A DNA stretch of 64,000 nt from Pseudomonas hefeiensis. Its GTDB lineage: Bacteria; Pseudomonadota; Gammaproteobacteria; Pseudomonadales; Pseudomonadaceae. The notes beneath the pieces are model-generated. The model searched no databases, was not told the origin of the DNA, and saw nothing but the letters and a program-made list of their open reading frames with translations. The position numbers and the translations under genes are program-made. This document shows, one piece after another, positions 47,573 to 56,612 of this stretch; positions within the stretch are counted from its first letter, which is position 1, and each line of letters starts with the position of its first letter. The DNA is taken from contig NZ_CP117449.1 in the NCBI RefSeq assembly GCF_030687835.1, positions 4,402,001 through 4,466,000 on the forward strand. The letters are read 5' to 3'.

Positions 47573-48496
47573 TCAGTCGAGCATCAGTCGCTGGCGCACT
47601 ACATCAACCAACTTGTCCGGCTGGAATTTGGAGAGGAAGTTGTCGCAGCCGACCTTCTTGACCATCGAATCGTTGAAGCTGCCCGACAGCGAGGTATGCA
47701 GCACCACGTAAAGCCCACGCAGACGCGGGTCGTTGCGGATCTCGGTAGTCAGGCGATAGCCGTCCATCTCCGGCATTTCCGCGTCAGTGAAGATCATCAG
47801 CAATTTGTCGGTCATCACTACGCCGGAATCGGCCCAGGCCTTGAGCATGTTCAGGGCTTTCAAGCCGTCGCTGGCAACGTGCATTTTCACCCCCAACTGC
47901 CCCAGGGTGTCGCGCAGTTGCGAAAGCGCGACGTTGGAATCGTCCACCAGCAACACTTCGCGTCCGCGGGCGCGCTCCAGCACCGGGTCTTCGAGTTTGT
48001 CTCTGGAAACCTTGGCGTTGTACGGCACGATTTCAGCCAGGACTTTTTCCACGTCGATGATTTCCACCAACTGATCGTCCACTTTGCTGATGGCCGTCAG
48101 GTAGTGTTCGCGTCCGGCGCTGGTTGGGGGCGGCAAGATCGCCTCCCAGTTCATGTTGACGATGCGGTCCACACCGCCCACCAGAAACGCCTGAACCGAA
48201 CGGTTGTATTCAGTGACGATGATGGTGCTGTTGGGGCCCGGCACCAGCGGACGCATCCCGATGGCCTGGGACAGGTCGATCACCGGCAACGTCTGGCCCC
48301 GCAGATTGACCACGCCGCACACAAATGGATGGCGCTGCGGCATCAACGTCAGCTTCGGCAGTTGCAGCACTTCCTGGACCTTGAATACGTTAATGGCGAA
48401 CAACTGCCGCCCCGCCAGGCGAAACATGAGAATTTCCAGGCGATTCTCACCCACCAGTTGGGTTCGTTGATCTACTGTGTCGAGAATGCCGGCCAT
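47573..48496 (-). CDS. cheV: Chemotaxis coupling protein CheV
   Basis: 307 residues: an N-terminal CheW domain (EILMFRLAGRQLFAINVFKV, FVCGVVNLRGQTLPVIDLSQ) followed by a receiver domain (EVLLVDDSNVALSQL, phospho-acceptor in IFTDAEMPEMDG, LHTSLSGSF, Lys near FLSKFQPD). Couples chemoreceptors to CheA and can be phosphorylated for adaptation. The ATG at 48496 has AGGAG 8 bp upstream; the ATG 11 codons earlier has none. An orphan cheV away from the main che operon. Confidence 0.95.
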   Translation of the reverse strand: MAGILDTVDQRTQLVGENRLEILMFRLAGRQLFAINVFKVQEVLQLPKLTLMPQRHPFVCGVVNLRGQTLPVIDLSQAIGMRPLVPGPNSTIIVTEYNRSVQAFLVGGVDRIVNMNWEAILPPPTSAGREHYLTAISKVDDQLVEIIDVEKVLAEIVPYNAKVSRDKLEDPVLERARGREVLLVDDSNVALSQLRDTLGQLGVKMHVASDGLKALNMLKAWADSGVVMTDKLLMIFTDAEMPEMDGYRLTTEIRNDPRLRGLYVVLHTSLSGSFNDSMVKKVGCDNFLSKFQPDKLVDVVRQRLMLD

Positions 48497-48977
48497 CGAT
48501 GACTCCTGGGCTTGTTCGGATGAATCCATAAAGGAGATATCGGCCGTGCAGGCCGGATCTTGACCCCTGTATAAAATGTCGCGCAGGGCATTGATGTCAC
48601 ATTAACATCATGCTTTACTGGCTTCACGGATTTCATCCGTCCACTCTCCGCGCACCGAGACCTCGATTTGCGCACAAAGTTCCCTCGCGTAAGGGTTTCC
48701 CCTAGGAACAATCAGGACCAACCTGATATTCCCGCTATCCAATAGCCATTAATGTGACGCCATTCTCATTGCTGAATGGAGTCAGGCTTTTGTGCGCGAC
48801 CGCAGGACACCGGACTTCCAGCCTTGTGGCCGATTCTGCCAGTGCAATCGTTTGCGAGCGCGCTTTTGCCCAAGAGCAAGGATGTGTCCGCGCGTCTTCG
48901 TTAGTTGCCGGCCGTGAGGTCCAGCCGTTCGCCACACGCGATTTTATTTCGCCTGACATGATGTTGTGGAGATAAGC
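48497..48977. other. Intergenic gap between cheV and the Hpt-like gene
   Basis: 481 bp. Short plus-strand reading frames exist (for example 48754-48975) but have no recognisable motif. I see no repeat, RNA gene or clear promoter; it must hold the divergent promoters of cheV and the downstream gene. Confidence 0.5.
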
Positions 48978-49448
48978 ATGCCGAACGATCGTAAGAACTG
49001 GAGTCAGCGTCTTCCCGAATTTCTGATCGAGGCCGAAACACTTTTGGCCAAGTCAGAGGAATGCCTGAGCCATCTGCAATTGATCAACAACGACAAGGAC
49101 GCCATCGATTGCATGCTCAGCACCTTGCTGAAGCTGGCAAACAAGGCCGATGCCCTGGCGCTGGAAGCCGTTTCGGAATTTTCACTGCATATCCATGGTT
49201 TGCTGAGCCATGCGCAGAGTCATATTGAATTGCATGATCAGGCCCTGGGCGCTCTGAAGGACTGTTTCACGCTGATGGCCTGGCAACTGGAACTGGTCGA
49301 TCACACCACCGGACAACTAGGCCTGGACAGCAGCGAACAGACGTCGTTGATCGAAGCCTTTGCCTTCCAGGTTGGCCAGAGCCCCGACCAGGCATTGCCT
49401 GCTTCGCGCCCCCTGGGTTTGGTGCCCTACTCGCAAAAACAGGCCTGA
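48978..49448 (+). CDS. Uncharacterised helical protein, possibly a degenerate Hpt/CheA-P1-like domain
   Basis: 156 residues, mostly alpha-helical. LPEFLIEAETLLAKSEECLS and ALALEAVSEFSLHIHGLLSHA resemble the first helices of a histidine phosphotransfer bundle, but where an Hpt protein has H-x-L-K-G this reads STLLKLANKAD, so the phosphorylatable His is missing. GGAG lies 6 bp before the ATG at 48978. It lies between cheV and a sensor kinase pair, and may bind a receiver or CheV without phosphotransfer. The fold comparison is by eye and is weak. Confidence 0.6.
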   Translation: MPNDRKNWSQRLPEFLIEAETLLAKSEECLSHLQLINNDKDAIDCMLSTLLKLANKADALALEAVSEFSLHIHGLLSHAQSHIELHDQALGALKDCFTLMAWQLELVDHTTGQLGLDSSEQTSLIEAFAFQVGQSPDQALPASRPLGLVPYSQKQA

Positions 49449-49681
49449 TGCCGATGAGTGCGGTTCAACCCTATGCGGCTGACACTGGGCCCTTTCACGC
49501 CACCATGCTGAACGCGACCAACGAAATATGAAATGGTACTATCTCCCGCGTCAGTGGCTTCAAGATAGTGGCATTAAGCCGCCAACTGAGGCTGCCTTCG
49601 ACCTGAAACGTTTATCCGTCCCGGCCTGTCAGATACGCTGACCGGCCTGCCCGCAGCGAACATTTATTGGCTCCATCCGTT

Positions 49682-50575
49682 ATGTACGCCAGCCTCAAGT
49701 CAATCATTACCTGGCCACCCTCCCGAGAAAATGCCCGCCGGTTCACGTTATTGTTGTGCATCTGCTCGGCCCTCGGCGGCCTGTTGGCCTACCTGTTCGC
49801 CCATACCGTACCGTTGAGCCTGCTGGCGCTGAATATCGCCGCCATGTCCTGTGTCTGGATCCAGCATCGCCTGTCACGCAAATCCATCAAGTTCCAGCCT
49901 CAGGAACTGGCCGATCGGTTGCTCGAGGTCCAGGAAAACGAGCGCCATCGGCTCAGCCGCGAATTGCACGACGATATCGGCCAGTTATTGACCGCGGCAA
50001 AACTGCAAAGCGAATGGCTCAAGCGGCGGATGCCTGAAGAACTGCACGGCCAATGCACGACTCTTTGCGAGACACTGGACGAAACCCTCAATAAGGTTCG
50101 CGACGTATCAGCCATCCTTAACCCAAGACAACTGACCAGCCTGGGGCTTGAAGCCAGCCTGCGTGCGCACCTGCTCAAGACGCTGGCGAACACCCAGGTG
50201 AAATGGAGTCTCGACTGCCAGCAACGCATGGCCGGTATCCCGGAGGAAATGACGGTTGCCGCGTTTCGAATCACCCAGGAAGCCGTGACCAATATCTTGC
50301 GTCATGCCCAGGCGAAAAACCTGCTGGTGCGCCTGCAGCGGCTACCCGAAGGCCTGACACTGTTGATCAGCGACGATGGCTGTGGATTTGTCCCGGCCTC
50401 CCACCCCGCTCGCGAAGGACAACGTGGCATGGCCGGCATGTCGGAGCGGGTCGAACAATTGGGCGGCACCTTGAAAGTCATCAGCGAGGCCGGCAAAGGC
50501 ACGCACATCGAAGCAAGCTTTCCCTGGGCACCTCGTGCCCTGGAACGGGCCAGTAAGAATAAGGTTCTCCATTGA
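49682..50575 (+). CDS. NarX/UhpB-type sensor histidine kinase
   Basis: 297 residues. Two N-terminal membrane helices (LLLCICSALGGLLAYLFAHT, SLLALNIAAMSCVWI), then HisKA_3 with the phospho-acceptor His in NERHRLSRELHDDIGQLLTA, and an HATPase domain (ITQEAVTNILRHAQAKN, DDGCGFV, GQRGMAGMSERVEQLGG). There is almost no periplasmic loop, so it may sense within the membrane or via a partner. It overlaps the regulator gene by 4 bases. Start uncertain: the ATG at 49682 has a poor SD; a TTG at 49667 is the alternative. Confidence 0.88.
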   Translation: MYASLKSIITWPPSRENARRFTLLLCICSALGGLLAYLFAHTVPLSLLALNIAAMSCVWIQHRLSRKSIKFQPQELADRLLEVQENERHRLSRELHDDIGQLLTAAKLQSEWLKRRMPEELHGQCTTLCETLDETLNKVRDVSAILNPRQLTSLGLEASLRAHLLKTLANTQVKWSLDCQQRMAGIPEEMTVAAFRITQEAVTNILRHAQAKNLLVRLQRLPEGLTLLISDDGCGFVPASHPAREGQRGMAGMSERVEQLGGTLKVISEAGKGTHIEASFPWAPRALERASKNKVLH

Positions 50576-51231
50576 CTTGTAATTTGCTTCTGGTAGATGA
50601 CCACTCGCTGATCAGGGCCGGCGTGCGCGCCCTCGTGATGGATCTTCCCGGCTATGCGGTCGTCGGCGAAGCCAGCGACGGCGCACAATTGCTGGAGCTG
50701 GTAGAACGCCTGGCGCCAGATATCGTCTTGCTCGACATCTCCATGAAAGACACCTGCGGCCTGGATGCGTTGCAGCAGCTCAAACGCGTACGCCCCCATA
50801 GCAAAGTGCTGATTCTGTCGATGCACACCGATCCGGCGTTGATCATGCAGGCGCTGGAATCGGGGGCCCACGGCTATCTGCTCAAGGACACCACCGCCAC
50901 CGAGCTGGAACACGCGCTGGAGGCGCTGCGCAACAACGAACGCTACCTGAGCCCAGCCATCGCCCATACCGTGATCAACCAGGCATTGACCCGCGTCCAG
51001 AAGCCGCAACCCGATCCGGCTCAGACCCACAACCTGACGGCACGCCAGTTGGAGATCCTGCGACTGATTGTGCGCGGAAAGTCCACTCGGGAAATCGCCA
51101 TCGGCCTGAGCCTGAGCATCAAGACCATTGAAACCCATCGAGCGCAAATCATGAAGCGCCTGCAGATCCATGATGTCGCCGGGCTGGTGCTGTTCGCCGT
51201 GCGCGAGCAGATCATCAGCCTGGACGATTGA
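50572..51231 (+). CDS. NarL/FixJ-family response regulator
   Basis: 219 residues. Receiver (LLLVDDHSLIRAGVRAL, phospho-acceptor in IVLLDISMKDTCG, ILSMHTDPALI, LKDTTATEL) and LuxR-type helix-turn-helix (LTARQLEILRLIVRGKST, IAIGLSLSIKTIETHRAQIM). It begins with TTG at 50572, overlapping the kinase stop; AAGG lies 7 bp upstream. Partner of the preceding kinase; targets unknown. Its 3' end overlaps the convergent YegS-like gene by 17 bp. Confidence 0.92.
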   Translation: MTCNLLLVDDHSLIRAGVRALVMDLPGYAVVGEASDGAQLLELVERLAPDIVLLDISMKDTCGLDALQQLKRVRPHSKVLILSMHTDPALIMQALESGAHGYLLKDTTATELEHALEALRNNERYLSPAIAHTVINQALTRVQKPQPDPAQTHNLTARQLEILRLIVRGKSTREIAIGLSLSIKTIETHRAQIMKRLQIHDVAGLVLFAVREQIISLDD

Positions 51232-52132
51232 GCGCCGCCGAACCGCCCAGCAGAGGCGAACCCGATGGCAGATGCACACGCAGCGCCTTCGCACAGACGG
51301 TGAAACGCAAACTGTCGACCTGCAACGGTTCGCCATCAAGATTGATGTCCAGGCCTTGGGCGACCTTGATTTCCACCCATGGCAAGCGGGCGCGCACAAA
51401 CATGTTGTCGATACCCAGGCCACCCGCCAGCAGGTCCTTCAAGGTGCCGACCACTTCCTGAGGCGCCGGCAGGATGCTGATGTCCAGCAAACCATCATCG
51501 GCCAGTGCCTCTGGACACAGCACATGGCCACCTCCTGCCTGCCGGCCATTGCCGATGCCCAGCGCCAGCAAATCGCCCCGCCACTGGAAATCGGGGCCCT
51601 GTAACTCACCATAGGCCGTACTCAGCTCACTGAAACGCGACAAACCAGTGAACAGGTAAGCAGCCCCCCCCAAGACCTTTTTAAGGTCCTCGGAGGTATT
51701 GGCCGTCACCTGACTGCCGAAACCACCCGTAGCCATGTTCAGGAAGATCCGGCCGCCGACTTCACCCAGGTCAATGGCCTGGGGCGCGACATCCAGCAGG
51801 TCCAGAGCCTGGGCCGGCTCCAGCGGGATTCCCGCTGCCCGGGCAAAATCATTGGCCGTGCCCAGCGGTAACAACACCAGGCTGACGTCGCTCGACTTGC
51901 GCGCGATCGCCTCGGCGATATCACGCAAGGTCCCATCACCGCCACCGGCGATCAGCTTCGTGTAACCGGCATCCAGCGCCTCATCGACGCATCGCCGGGC
52001 ATCGCCGGCCTCCCAGGTCAGCCGGACCGCCAGATCCCAGCCCTGCTTGCGCTTGAGCATCACGGCGGCGCGAACCTCTTCGTTGAGCGCTTGCTTGCCA
52101 TGCAAAATCAACAGCGCCTTGCCTTTGCTCAT
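51215..52132 (-). CDS. yegS: YegS-like lipid/diacylglycerol kinase
   Basis: 305 residues of the DAGK catalytic family: LIAGGGDGTLRDIAEAI (nucleotide loop), VLLPLGTANDFARAAGIP, FLNMATGGFGSQV and the beta-sandwich C-terminal part. Phosphorylates lipids such as phosphatidylglycerol or diacylglycerol. The ATG at 52132 is preceded by GGAG with 6-bp spacing; an ATG two codons earlier is the alternative. Confidence 0.92.
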   Translation of the reverse strand: MSKGKALLILHGKQALNEEVRAAVMLKRKQGWDLAVRLTWEAGDARRCVDEALDAGYTKLIAGGGDGTLRDIAEAIARKSSDVSLVLLPLGTANDFARAAGIPLEPAQALDLLDVAPQAIDLGEVGGRIFLNMATGGFGSQVTANTSEDLKKVLGGAAYLFTGLSRFSELSTAYGELQGPDFQWRGDLLALGIGNGRQAGGGHVLCPEALADDGLLDISILPAPQEVVGTLKDLLAGGLGIDNMFVRARLPWVEIKVAQGLDINLDGEPLQVDSLRFTVCAKALRVHLPSGSPLLGGSAALNRPG

Positions 52133-52589
52133 CGTCATCTCCATCGTTGAACGGTACAGGGAATGGGACCACTCACACGGCCGAAAAAGCCCAGGCTGAC
52201 TCAATTTAAATAAAAGACGCGCCGCCCATGAGGGAAGAACAGCCAAGCAGCTTGCCCCACTCCACACTTCTCAATTCGAAGAATTTTCTTACAAGAACTG
52301 GCGAATCTGCTCAATTGACCCTCCATCAGTATTGAGACACCTTGGCACTCTGTTGTGCTGGATCGTTAAAACGCTCATTACACAAGGATGTCCTAACCCA
52401 TGGATGGATACGTCACGGCCCGCAAGGGCCGGAACAGTGGTTCGAACAGTTATGGCCAAAGGGATAAAAACGCCCATGCATAGCCATAAATACAAGCTGT
52501 CGCCGCGGCAGCTCGCATCGTTTGGAAGCGAGCAGGCCGACGCTCAAAACGAATGCAAAAGTTGCAGTAATTTCGCTGGAGGAATTGAT
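52133..52589. other. Gap between yegS and the XhlA-like gene
   Basis: About 457 bp. The frame of the downstream small protein stays open back to 52332, with ATGs at 52452 and 52476 that lack a good ribosome-binding site. A perfect small hairpin CGGCCC-GCAA-GGGCCG sits at 52416-52431. Nothing else recognised. Confidence 0.45.
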
Positions 52590-52784
52590 TTGGAACCGCG
52601 CGTCGTTGAACTGGAAACCCACCTTAAGTACATCCGCAAAGACATGGATGAAATCCGTACCGATGTGAAGGTGATACGTCACAGGCTCGCCTATTCGACC
52701 GGCGCGGCGGCGGTGGTCATCGGCCTGCTGGGCTGGGTTGCGAACAGTCGATTTGATCAACTGGTCATGCTGCTCTCGCGATGA
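52590..52784 (+). CDS. Small XhlA-like membrane protein
   Basis: 64 residues: an amphipathic coiled-coil (VVELETHLKYIRKDMDEIRT, DVKVIRHRL) followed by one membrane helix (GAAAVVIGLLGWVANSRF). This is the layout of haemolysin XhlA/holin-associated proteins, but no phage genes surround it. The TTG at 52590 is chosen because a near-perfect GGAGG lies 7 bp upstream. A longer reading from ATG 52476 would add 38 polar residues with two Cys (NECKSC). Function unknown; likely an inner-membrane coiled-coil protein. Confidence 0.65.
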   Translation: MEPRVVELETHLKYIRKDMDEIRTDVKVIRHRLAYSTGAAAVVIGLLGWVANSRFDQLVMLLSR

Positions 52785-52844
52785 ATTGGCTGGATATAGA
52801 CGCCCGAGAATCAACTCGGGCAGAAAACATCCGCTGCCGCAGCG

Positions 52845-54071
52845 CTAGCCCAGGACCTCGCTCAAGGGAATAAACCCCACTTCGTCACCCTCGACAAGGG
52901 TCCGCTCTTCGAGCACTTCGACCAGACCTTCAGCCCAGGCCGCGCTACGCAGCACGCCAGAGCTTTGATTCCGGTAGATGATCGCCCGACCGTCCTCGAT
53001 GCGGCCTCGCAAGTATTCTCGGCGACTGCCTGCCTTCGGCCAGACGAAACCGGCCGGCACCTTGAACTTGAGCGGCGTCACGGACTTAACACCCTGACGT
53101 CGTAGCAAGTACGGCCGAGCCAGCAGTGCGAATGTCACCAGTGTCGAGGCCGGGTTTCCAGGCAGGCCAATCACGGGCACGCCACGGAAATGCCCGAACG
53201 TCAGCGGCTTGCCAGGTTTGATGGCGAGCTTCCAAAGAGCCAGCTCGCCCTCTTCACGCAACGCAACACCCAGGAAGTCGGCCTCCCCCACCGAGACACC
53301 ACCAGTGGACAGGATCAGGTCGACATCCGACAGCTGCCCCAAACGCTGGCGGGTGGCTGGCAAGTCATCGGGCAGAATACCCGCGTCAACCACTTCACAG
53401 CCCAGTCGCCGCAGCCAGCCACAGAGCAGCACGCGGTTACTGTTATAGATCTGACCAGGCCCTAGCGCCTGGCCTGGCTCAACCAGCTCATCACCGGTGG
53501 AGAGGACCGCAACACGCACCTTGCGCACCACTTCCAGTGACGCACAACCCAGGGATGCCGCCAGCCCCAGCTCAATCGGTCCCAGGCGAGTGCCGCAAGA
53601 GAGAACCTGCTCCCCGATCGTTGTTTCCTGGCCCTGAGGGCGGATGTTTTGTCCGCTGACCATGGGTCGGGTGAACCGTATCCGCTGGTCAGCTTCAACC
53701 ACGGCGTTTTCCTGCATTTCGACGCAATCGGCGCCGGCAGGAACTGGCGCTCCCGTGAAGATCCGTGCACAAGTCCCGGCGGCTAGTGGTTGCGGGGCCT
53801 GCCCGGCGAAAATCCGCTGGCTGACCACCAGCGGCTCACCCTCGCAGTCAGCCAGCCGCAAGGCGTAGCCGTCCATGGCGCTGTTGGGCCATGGCGGTAA
53901 ATCGAGGGTTGAGACCACATCCTCTGCAAGCACCCGGCCTTGTGCCGCGGCCAAAGGCAAACGCTCGCGCTGGGTAATCGGCGTGGCCGCCGCCATCTCA
54001 AGCAAACGCTCCAACGCCACATCCACGGCCATCAAGGCACCGGCCTTGCCCGGTTTACCCACGGGATTCAC
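52845..54071 (-). CDS. moeA: Molybdopterin molybdenumtransferase MoeA
   Basis: 408 residues. Inserts molybdate into adenylylated molybdopterin. MoeA motifs: LPPWPNSAMDGYAL, RIFTGAPVPAGADCVEMQE, VAVLSTGDELVEPG, DLILSTGGVSVGEADF, GLPGNPAST. The GTG start (54071) overlaps the moaB stop by 17 bp; an internal ATG at 54032 is possible. With moaB and the divergent mobA it forms a molybdenum-cofactor cluster that would serve NasA at the other end of the window. Confidence 0.95.
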   Translation of the reverse strand: MNPVGKPGKAGALMAVDVALERLLEMAAATPITQRERLPLAAAQGRVLAEDVVSTLDLPPWPNSAMDGYALRLADCEGEPLVVSQRIFAGQAPQPLAAGTCARIFTGAPVPAGADCVEMQENAVVEADQRIRFTRPMVSGQNIRPQGQETTIGEQVLSCGTRLGPIELGLAASLGCASLEVVRKVRVAVLSTGDELVEPGQALGPGQIYNSNRVLLCGWLRRLGCEVVDAGILPDDLPATRQRLGQLSDVDLILSTGGVSVGEADFLGVALREEGELALWKLAIKPGKPLTFGHFRGVPVIGLPGNPASTLVTFALLARPYLLRRQGVKSVTPLKFKVPAGFVWPKAGSRREYLRGRIEDGRAIIYRNQSSGVLRSAAWAEGLVEVLEERTLVEGDEVGFIPLSEVLG

Positions 54072-54594
54072 AAGGCGCCGCCTTTTTCAGATGGGCCACG
54101 AAGTTACACGGACGATGCCGCACATCCAGTTGTTCGGCCAGGATCCCGTCCCAACCGGTGCGAACCGCGTTGGTAGAGCCAGGCAGACAGCAAACCAGCG
54201 TGCCATTGGCCAGGCCTGCCAACGCCCGCGACTGAACAGTGGAAGTGCCGATGTCCGCCACCGATATCTGTCGAAACAACTCACCGAAGCCGTCGACCTG
54301 CTTGTCCAGCAGGCACGCGACGGCTTCCGGAGTGCTGTCGCGTCCGGTGAACCCGGTGCCGCCAGTAATCAGTACCACTTGCACCACGTCCTCGGCGATC
54401 CAGTTCGCGACTTGCGCCCGGATCTTGTACAAATCATCTTTGAGCAGAACCCGCGCCGCCAGGTTGTGACCGGCCGCCGTGAGCCGATCGACAAAGACCT
54501 GCCCGGAAGTATCGGTTTCAAGGGTGCGGGTATCACTGACTGTCAGCACCGCGATATTGAGCGGTACGAAAGGTACATCAGCCTTGGCTTTCAT
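54055..54594 (-). CDS. moaB: Molybdenum cofactor biosynthesis protein B (molybdopterin adenylyltransferase family)
   Basis: 179 residues with the MoaB/MogA core: NIAVLTVSDTRTLETDTSGQ, VVQVVLITGGTGFTGRDSTP and ALAGLANGTLVCCLPGSTNA. Adenylylates or binds molybdopterin before MoeA acts. First gene of moaB-moeA; divergent from mobA with ~80 bp between. The start at ATG 54594 has only a weak SD (GAGCC). Confidence 0.94.
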   Translation of the reverse strand: MKAKADVPFVPLNIAVLTVSDTRTLETDTSGQVFVDRLTAAGHNLAARVLLKDDLYKIRAQVANWIAEDVVQVVLITGGTGFTGRDSTPEAVACLLDKQVDGFGELFRQISVADIGTSTVQSRALAGLANGTLVCCLPGSTNAVRTGWDGILAEQLDVRHRPCNFVAHLKKAAPCESRG

Positions 54595-54672
54595 AGGCTC
54601 GTCCAGTTGTAGAGGAAACAGCCCGGTGTTATATCACAGCGCTTCATTTTTTCGCCCGTGCGGAGATACACC

Positions 54673-55275
54673 ATGACCTCGAACACTTCCCCGCCATCAT
54701 GCTCCATCCTGCTGCTGGCGGGTGGACGCGGACAACGCATGGGCGGGCAGGACAAAGGCCTGCTGGAGTGGCAGGGCGAACCGTTGATCGCTCATTTGCA
54801 TAGACGGACCCGAGCGCTGAGCGACGACTTGATTATCTCCTGCAACCGCAACCCGGAACGCTATGCGCTGTATGCCGATCAATTGGTGCATGACGATGAA
54901 GAGGGCTTCCCCGGCCCGTTGGCAGGCATCCGGGCGGGCCTCAAGGTGGCACGATACCCAACGCTGTTGGTGCTGCCGTGTGATGTACCGCAAATCGACT
55001 CCAGCCTGCTTGACAGCATGCTCAGCGAGGCGAGCCAGCATCCCGACAAACCGCTGATGATACGTCATGGTGAACATTGGGAACCGCTGCTGTGCGTCAT
55101 TCCTGTGGCTCTGGCACCGGCCTTCGAACAGGCCTGGAGCGAAGGCGAACGCAGCCCGGGACGCATCATGCGGGCACTGCATGCGATTGCCCTGCAATGC
55201 CCTGCCAACGATATTCGCCTGGCAAATCTGAACACGCCGGAGCTGCTCAACGGCCACAAAGGTGTGTCAGATTGA
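54673..55275 (+). CDS. mobA: Molybdenum cofactor guanylyltransferase MobA
   Basis: 200 residues. Adds GMP to Mo-molybdopterin to make MGD, the form used by nitrate reductases. Nucleotidyltransferase motifs: [45 protein letters not shown]. The ATG at 54673 has GGAG 8 bp upstream; the GTG five codons earlier is less likely. Divergent from moaB-moeA. Confidence 0.95.
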   Translation: MTSNTSPPSCSILLLAGGRGQRMGGQDKGLLEWQGEPLIAHLHRRTRALSDDLIISCNRNPERYALYADQLVHDDEEGFPGPLAGIRAGLKVARYPTLLVLPCDVPQIDSSLLDSMLSEASQHPDKPLMIRHGEHWEPLLCVIPVALAPAFEQAWSEGERSPGRIMRALHAIALQCPANDIRLANLNTPELLNGHKGVSD

Positions 55276-55351
55276 CACTAGCCAGGAACTTGCGCGCGAT
55301 GTATACGTCTGAAGGTCAGTAACTTGAAGAATCCTATTTCGGAGAAACACC

Positions 55352-55573
55352 ATGACTCAACGGACCCTCGCCACTTTCATGCTCGCACTGGGCCTCGCCA
55401 CTCTCGCCGGGTGTGCATCGCCAACAGTGATTACCTTGAATGACGGTCGCGAAATCCAGGCCGTCGATACCCCCGAGTACGATGAAGACACTGGCTTCTA
55501 CGAATTCGAGCAACTGGACGGTAAAGAGACTCGCGTGAACAAGGATCAGGTTCGTACCGTTAAAGATTTGTAA
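55352..55573 (+). CDS. YgdI/YgdR-family small lipoprotein
   Basis: 73 residues with a lipoprotein signal (TFMLALGLATLAGC; lipobox LAGC, Cys at 21) and a ~50-residue SH3-like domain (VITLNDGREIQAVDTPEYDE, GKETRVNKDQVRTVKDL), the DUF903 signature. Anchored in the outer or inner membrane; function unknown. GGAG precedes the ATG. Same position as PA3031, next to mobA. Confidence 0.9.
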   Translation: MTQRTLATFMLALGLATLAGCASPTVITLNDGREIQAVDTPEYDEDTGFYEFEQLDGKETRVNKDQVRTVKDL

Positions 55574-55597
55574 TCTTCAACGCCACAGCCAGATAGA

Positions 55598-55626
55598 GAA
55601 AAGCCCGCGATATTAGCGGGCTTTTT
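55598..55626 (+). terminator. Rho-independent terminator after the YgdR-like lipoprotein gene
   Basis: AAAGCCCGC-GATATTA-GCGGGCTTTTT, 25 bp beyond the stop codon. The A-rich left side lets it also serve the convergent pseudouridine synthase gene. Confidence 0.9.
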
Positions 55627-55651
55627 GATGCCTGCTCGAAAGTCGGCGCGA

Positions 55652-56542
55652 TTACCACTGCAAGCTGATATCGCTTTGGAAAACACGTTCCTGACCGGTG
55701 ACAGGGTCGATAAAACTCAACCCCTGGGCCAGCAACTTGAGCGGGTTGGCGTAATCGTCCGCCACGTCCCGCAGCACATCGGGGTAGAACGGATCGTTAC
55801 AGATACCCGCCCCGAGGGCATGCATATGTACTCGTAACTGGTGCTTCTTGCCCGTGACCGGATACAAGCCGTAGCGCCACAACTCACCGTTTTTTTCCAG
55901 GACTTCGATGGCCGTTTCGGTATTGGGCTCGCCCGGCCCTTCCTGCATCCGGAAGAATGGTTCGCCATCGATCATTCGGCTTTTGTGTACTCGAGGAAAG
56001 ATCAACTCGGGCAACGCAGGGGCTATGGCCTGATAGCGTTTCTCGATTTGCCGCGTTGGAAACAGCGACTGATAAGCCGAACGGCTCTGTGGGTTGGCTG
56101 AAAACAGCACCAGCCCGGCCGTATGCCGGTCGATACGGTGCAGGGGCACCAAATGGGGATTGTCCAGACGTCGGATCAGGCGGCGCAACAGGGTTTGCTC
56201 GACATACTCGCCCGCCGGAGTGACAGGCAGAAAATGCGGCTTGTCTGCCACCACCAGATGTTCGTCGGCATACAGAATCGATTCCACGACCGGGATCGGC
56301 TTCTCGTCGGGCACCTCACGAAAATAGTGGATGCGCAGGCCCTCCCGGTACGGCAGGCCGGCAGCAATGGCCTTGCCCTCGCCGTCCAATACCCGGCCCC
56401 GGGCAATCCGGTCCAGCCACTGCTCGCGACTGATGGTGCTGAAATGCTCGCACAGGCACTCCAGCACCGTCTGCCAGGAGCCGGGCGGAAGATACAAGGT
56501 GCTGGCCTGATGGTGTGCGGCGCAAAACGATGACCGGGACAT
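55652..56542 (-). CDS. RluA-family pseudouridine synthase
   Basis: 296 residues. Catalytic motif VPLHRIDRHTAGLVLF with the nucleophilic Asp (near residue 138), a KRYQAIAP strand and the C-terminal PVTGKKHQLRVHMHALGAGI. Isomerises uridines in rRNA or tRNA; the N-terminal region (SREQWLDRIARGRVLDGEGK) looks like a degenerate S4-like domain, similar to the TruC/YqcB-like and RluA-like tRNA-32 branches. Exact target cannot be told. Confidence 0.9.
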   Translation of the reverse strand: MSRSSFCAAHHQASTLYLPPGSWQTVLECLCEHFSTISREQWLDRIARGRVLDGEGKAIAAGLPYREGLRIHYFREVPDEKPIPVVESILYADEHLVVADKPHFLPVTPAGEYVEQTLLRRLIRRLDNPHLVPLHRIDRHTAGLVLFSANPQSRSAYQSLFPTRQIEKRYQAIAPALPELIFPRVHKSRMIDGEPFFRMQEGPGEPNTETAIEVLEKNGELWRYGLYPVTGKKHQLRVHMHALGAGICNDPFYPDVLRDVADDYANPLKLLAQGLSFIDPVTGQERVFQSDISLQW

Positions 56543-56612
56543 TGGAAACTCTAATCTTTTGGCAGGGTGGCATTATCCGCCAGCCGCGCATGCCAGCCCA
56601 GCAATGATTGCT

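Noticed and set aside
48754..48975. 73-residue frame before the Hpt-like gene
   Set aside because: No motif, atypical composition and no good start context; left as intergenic.
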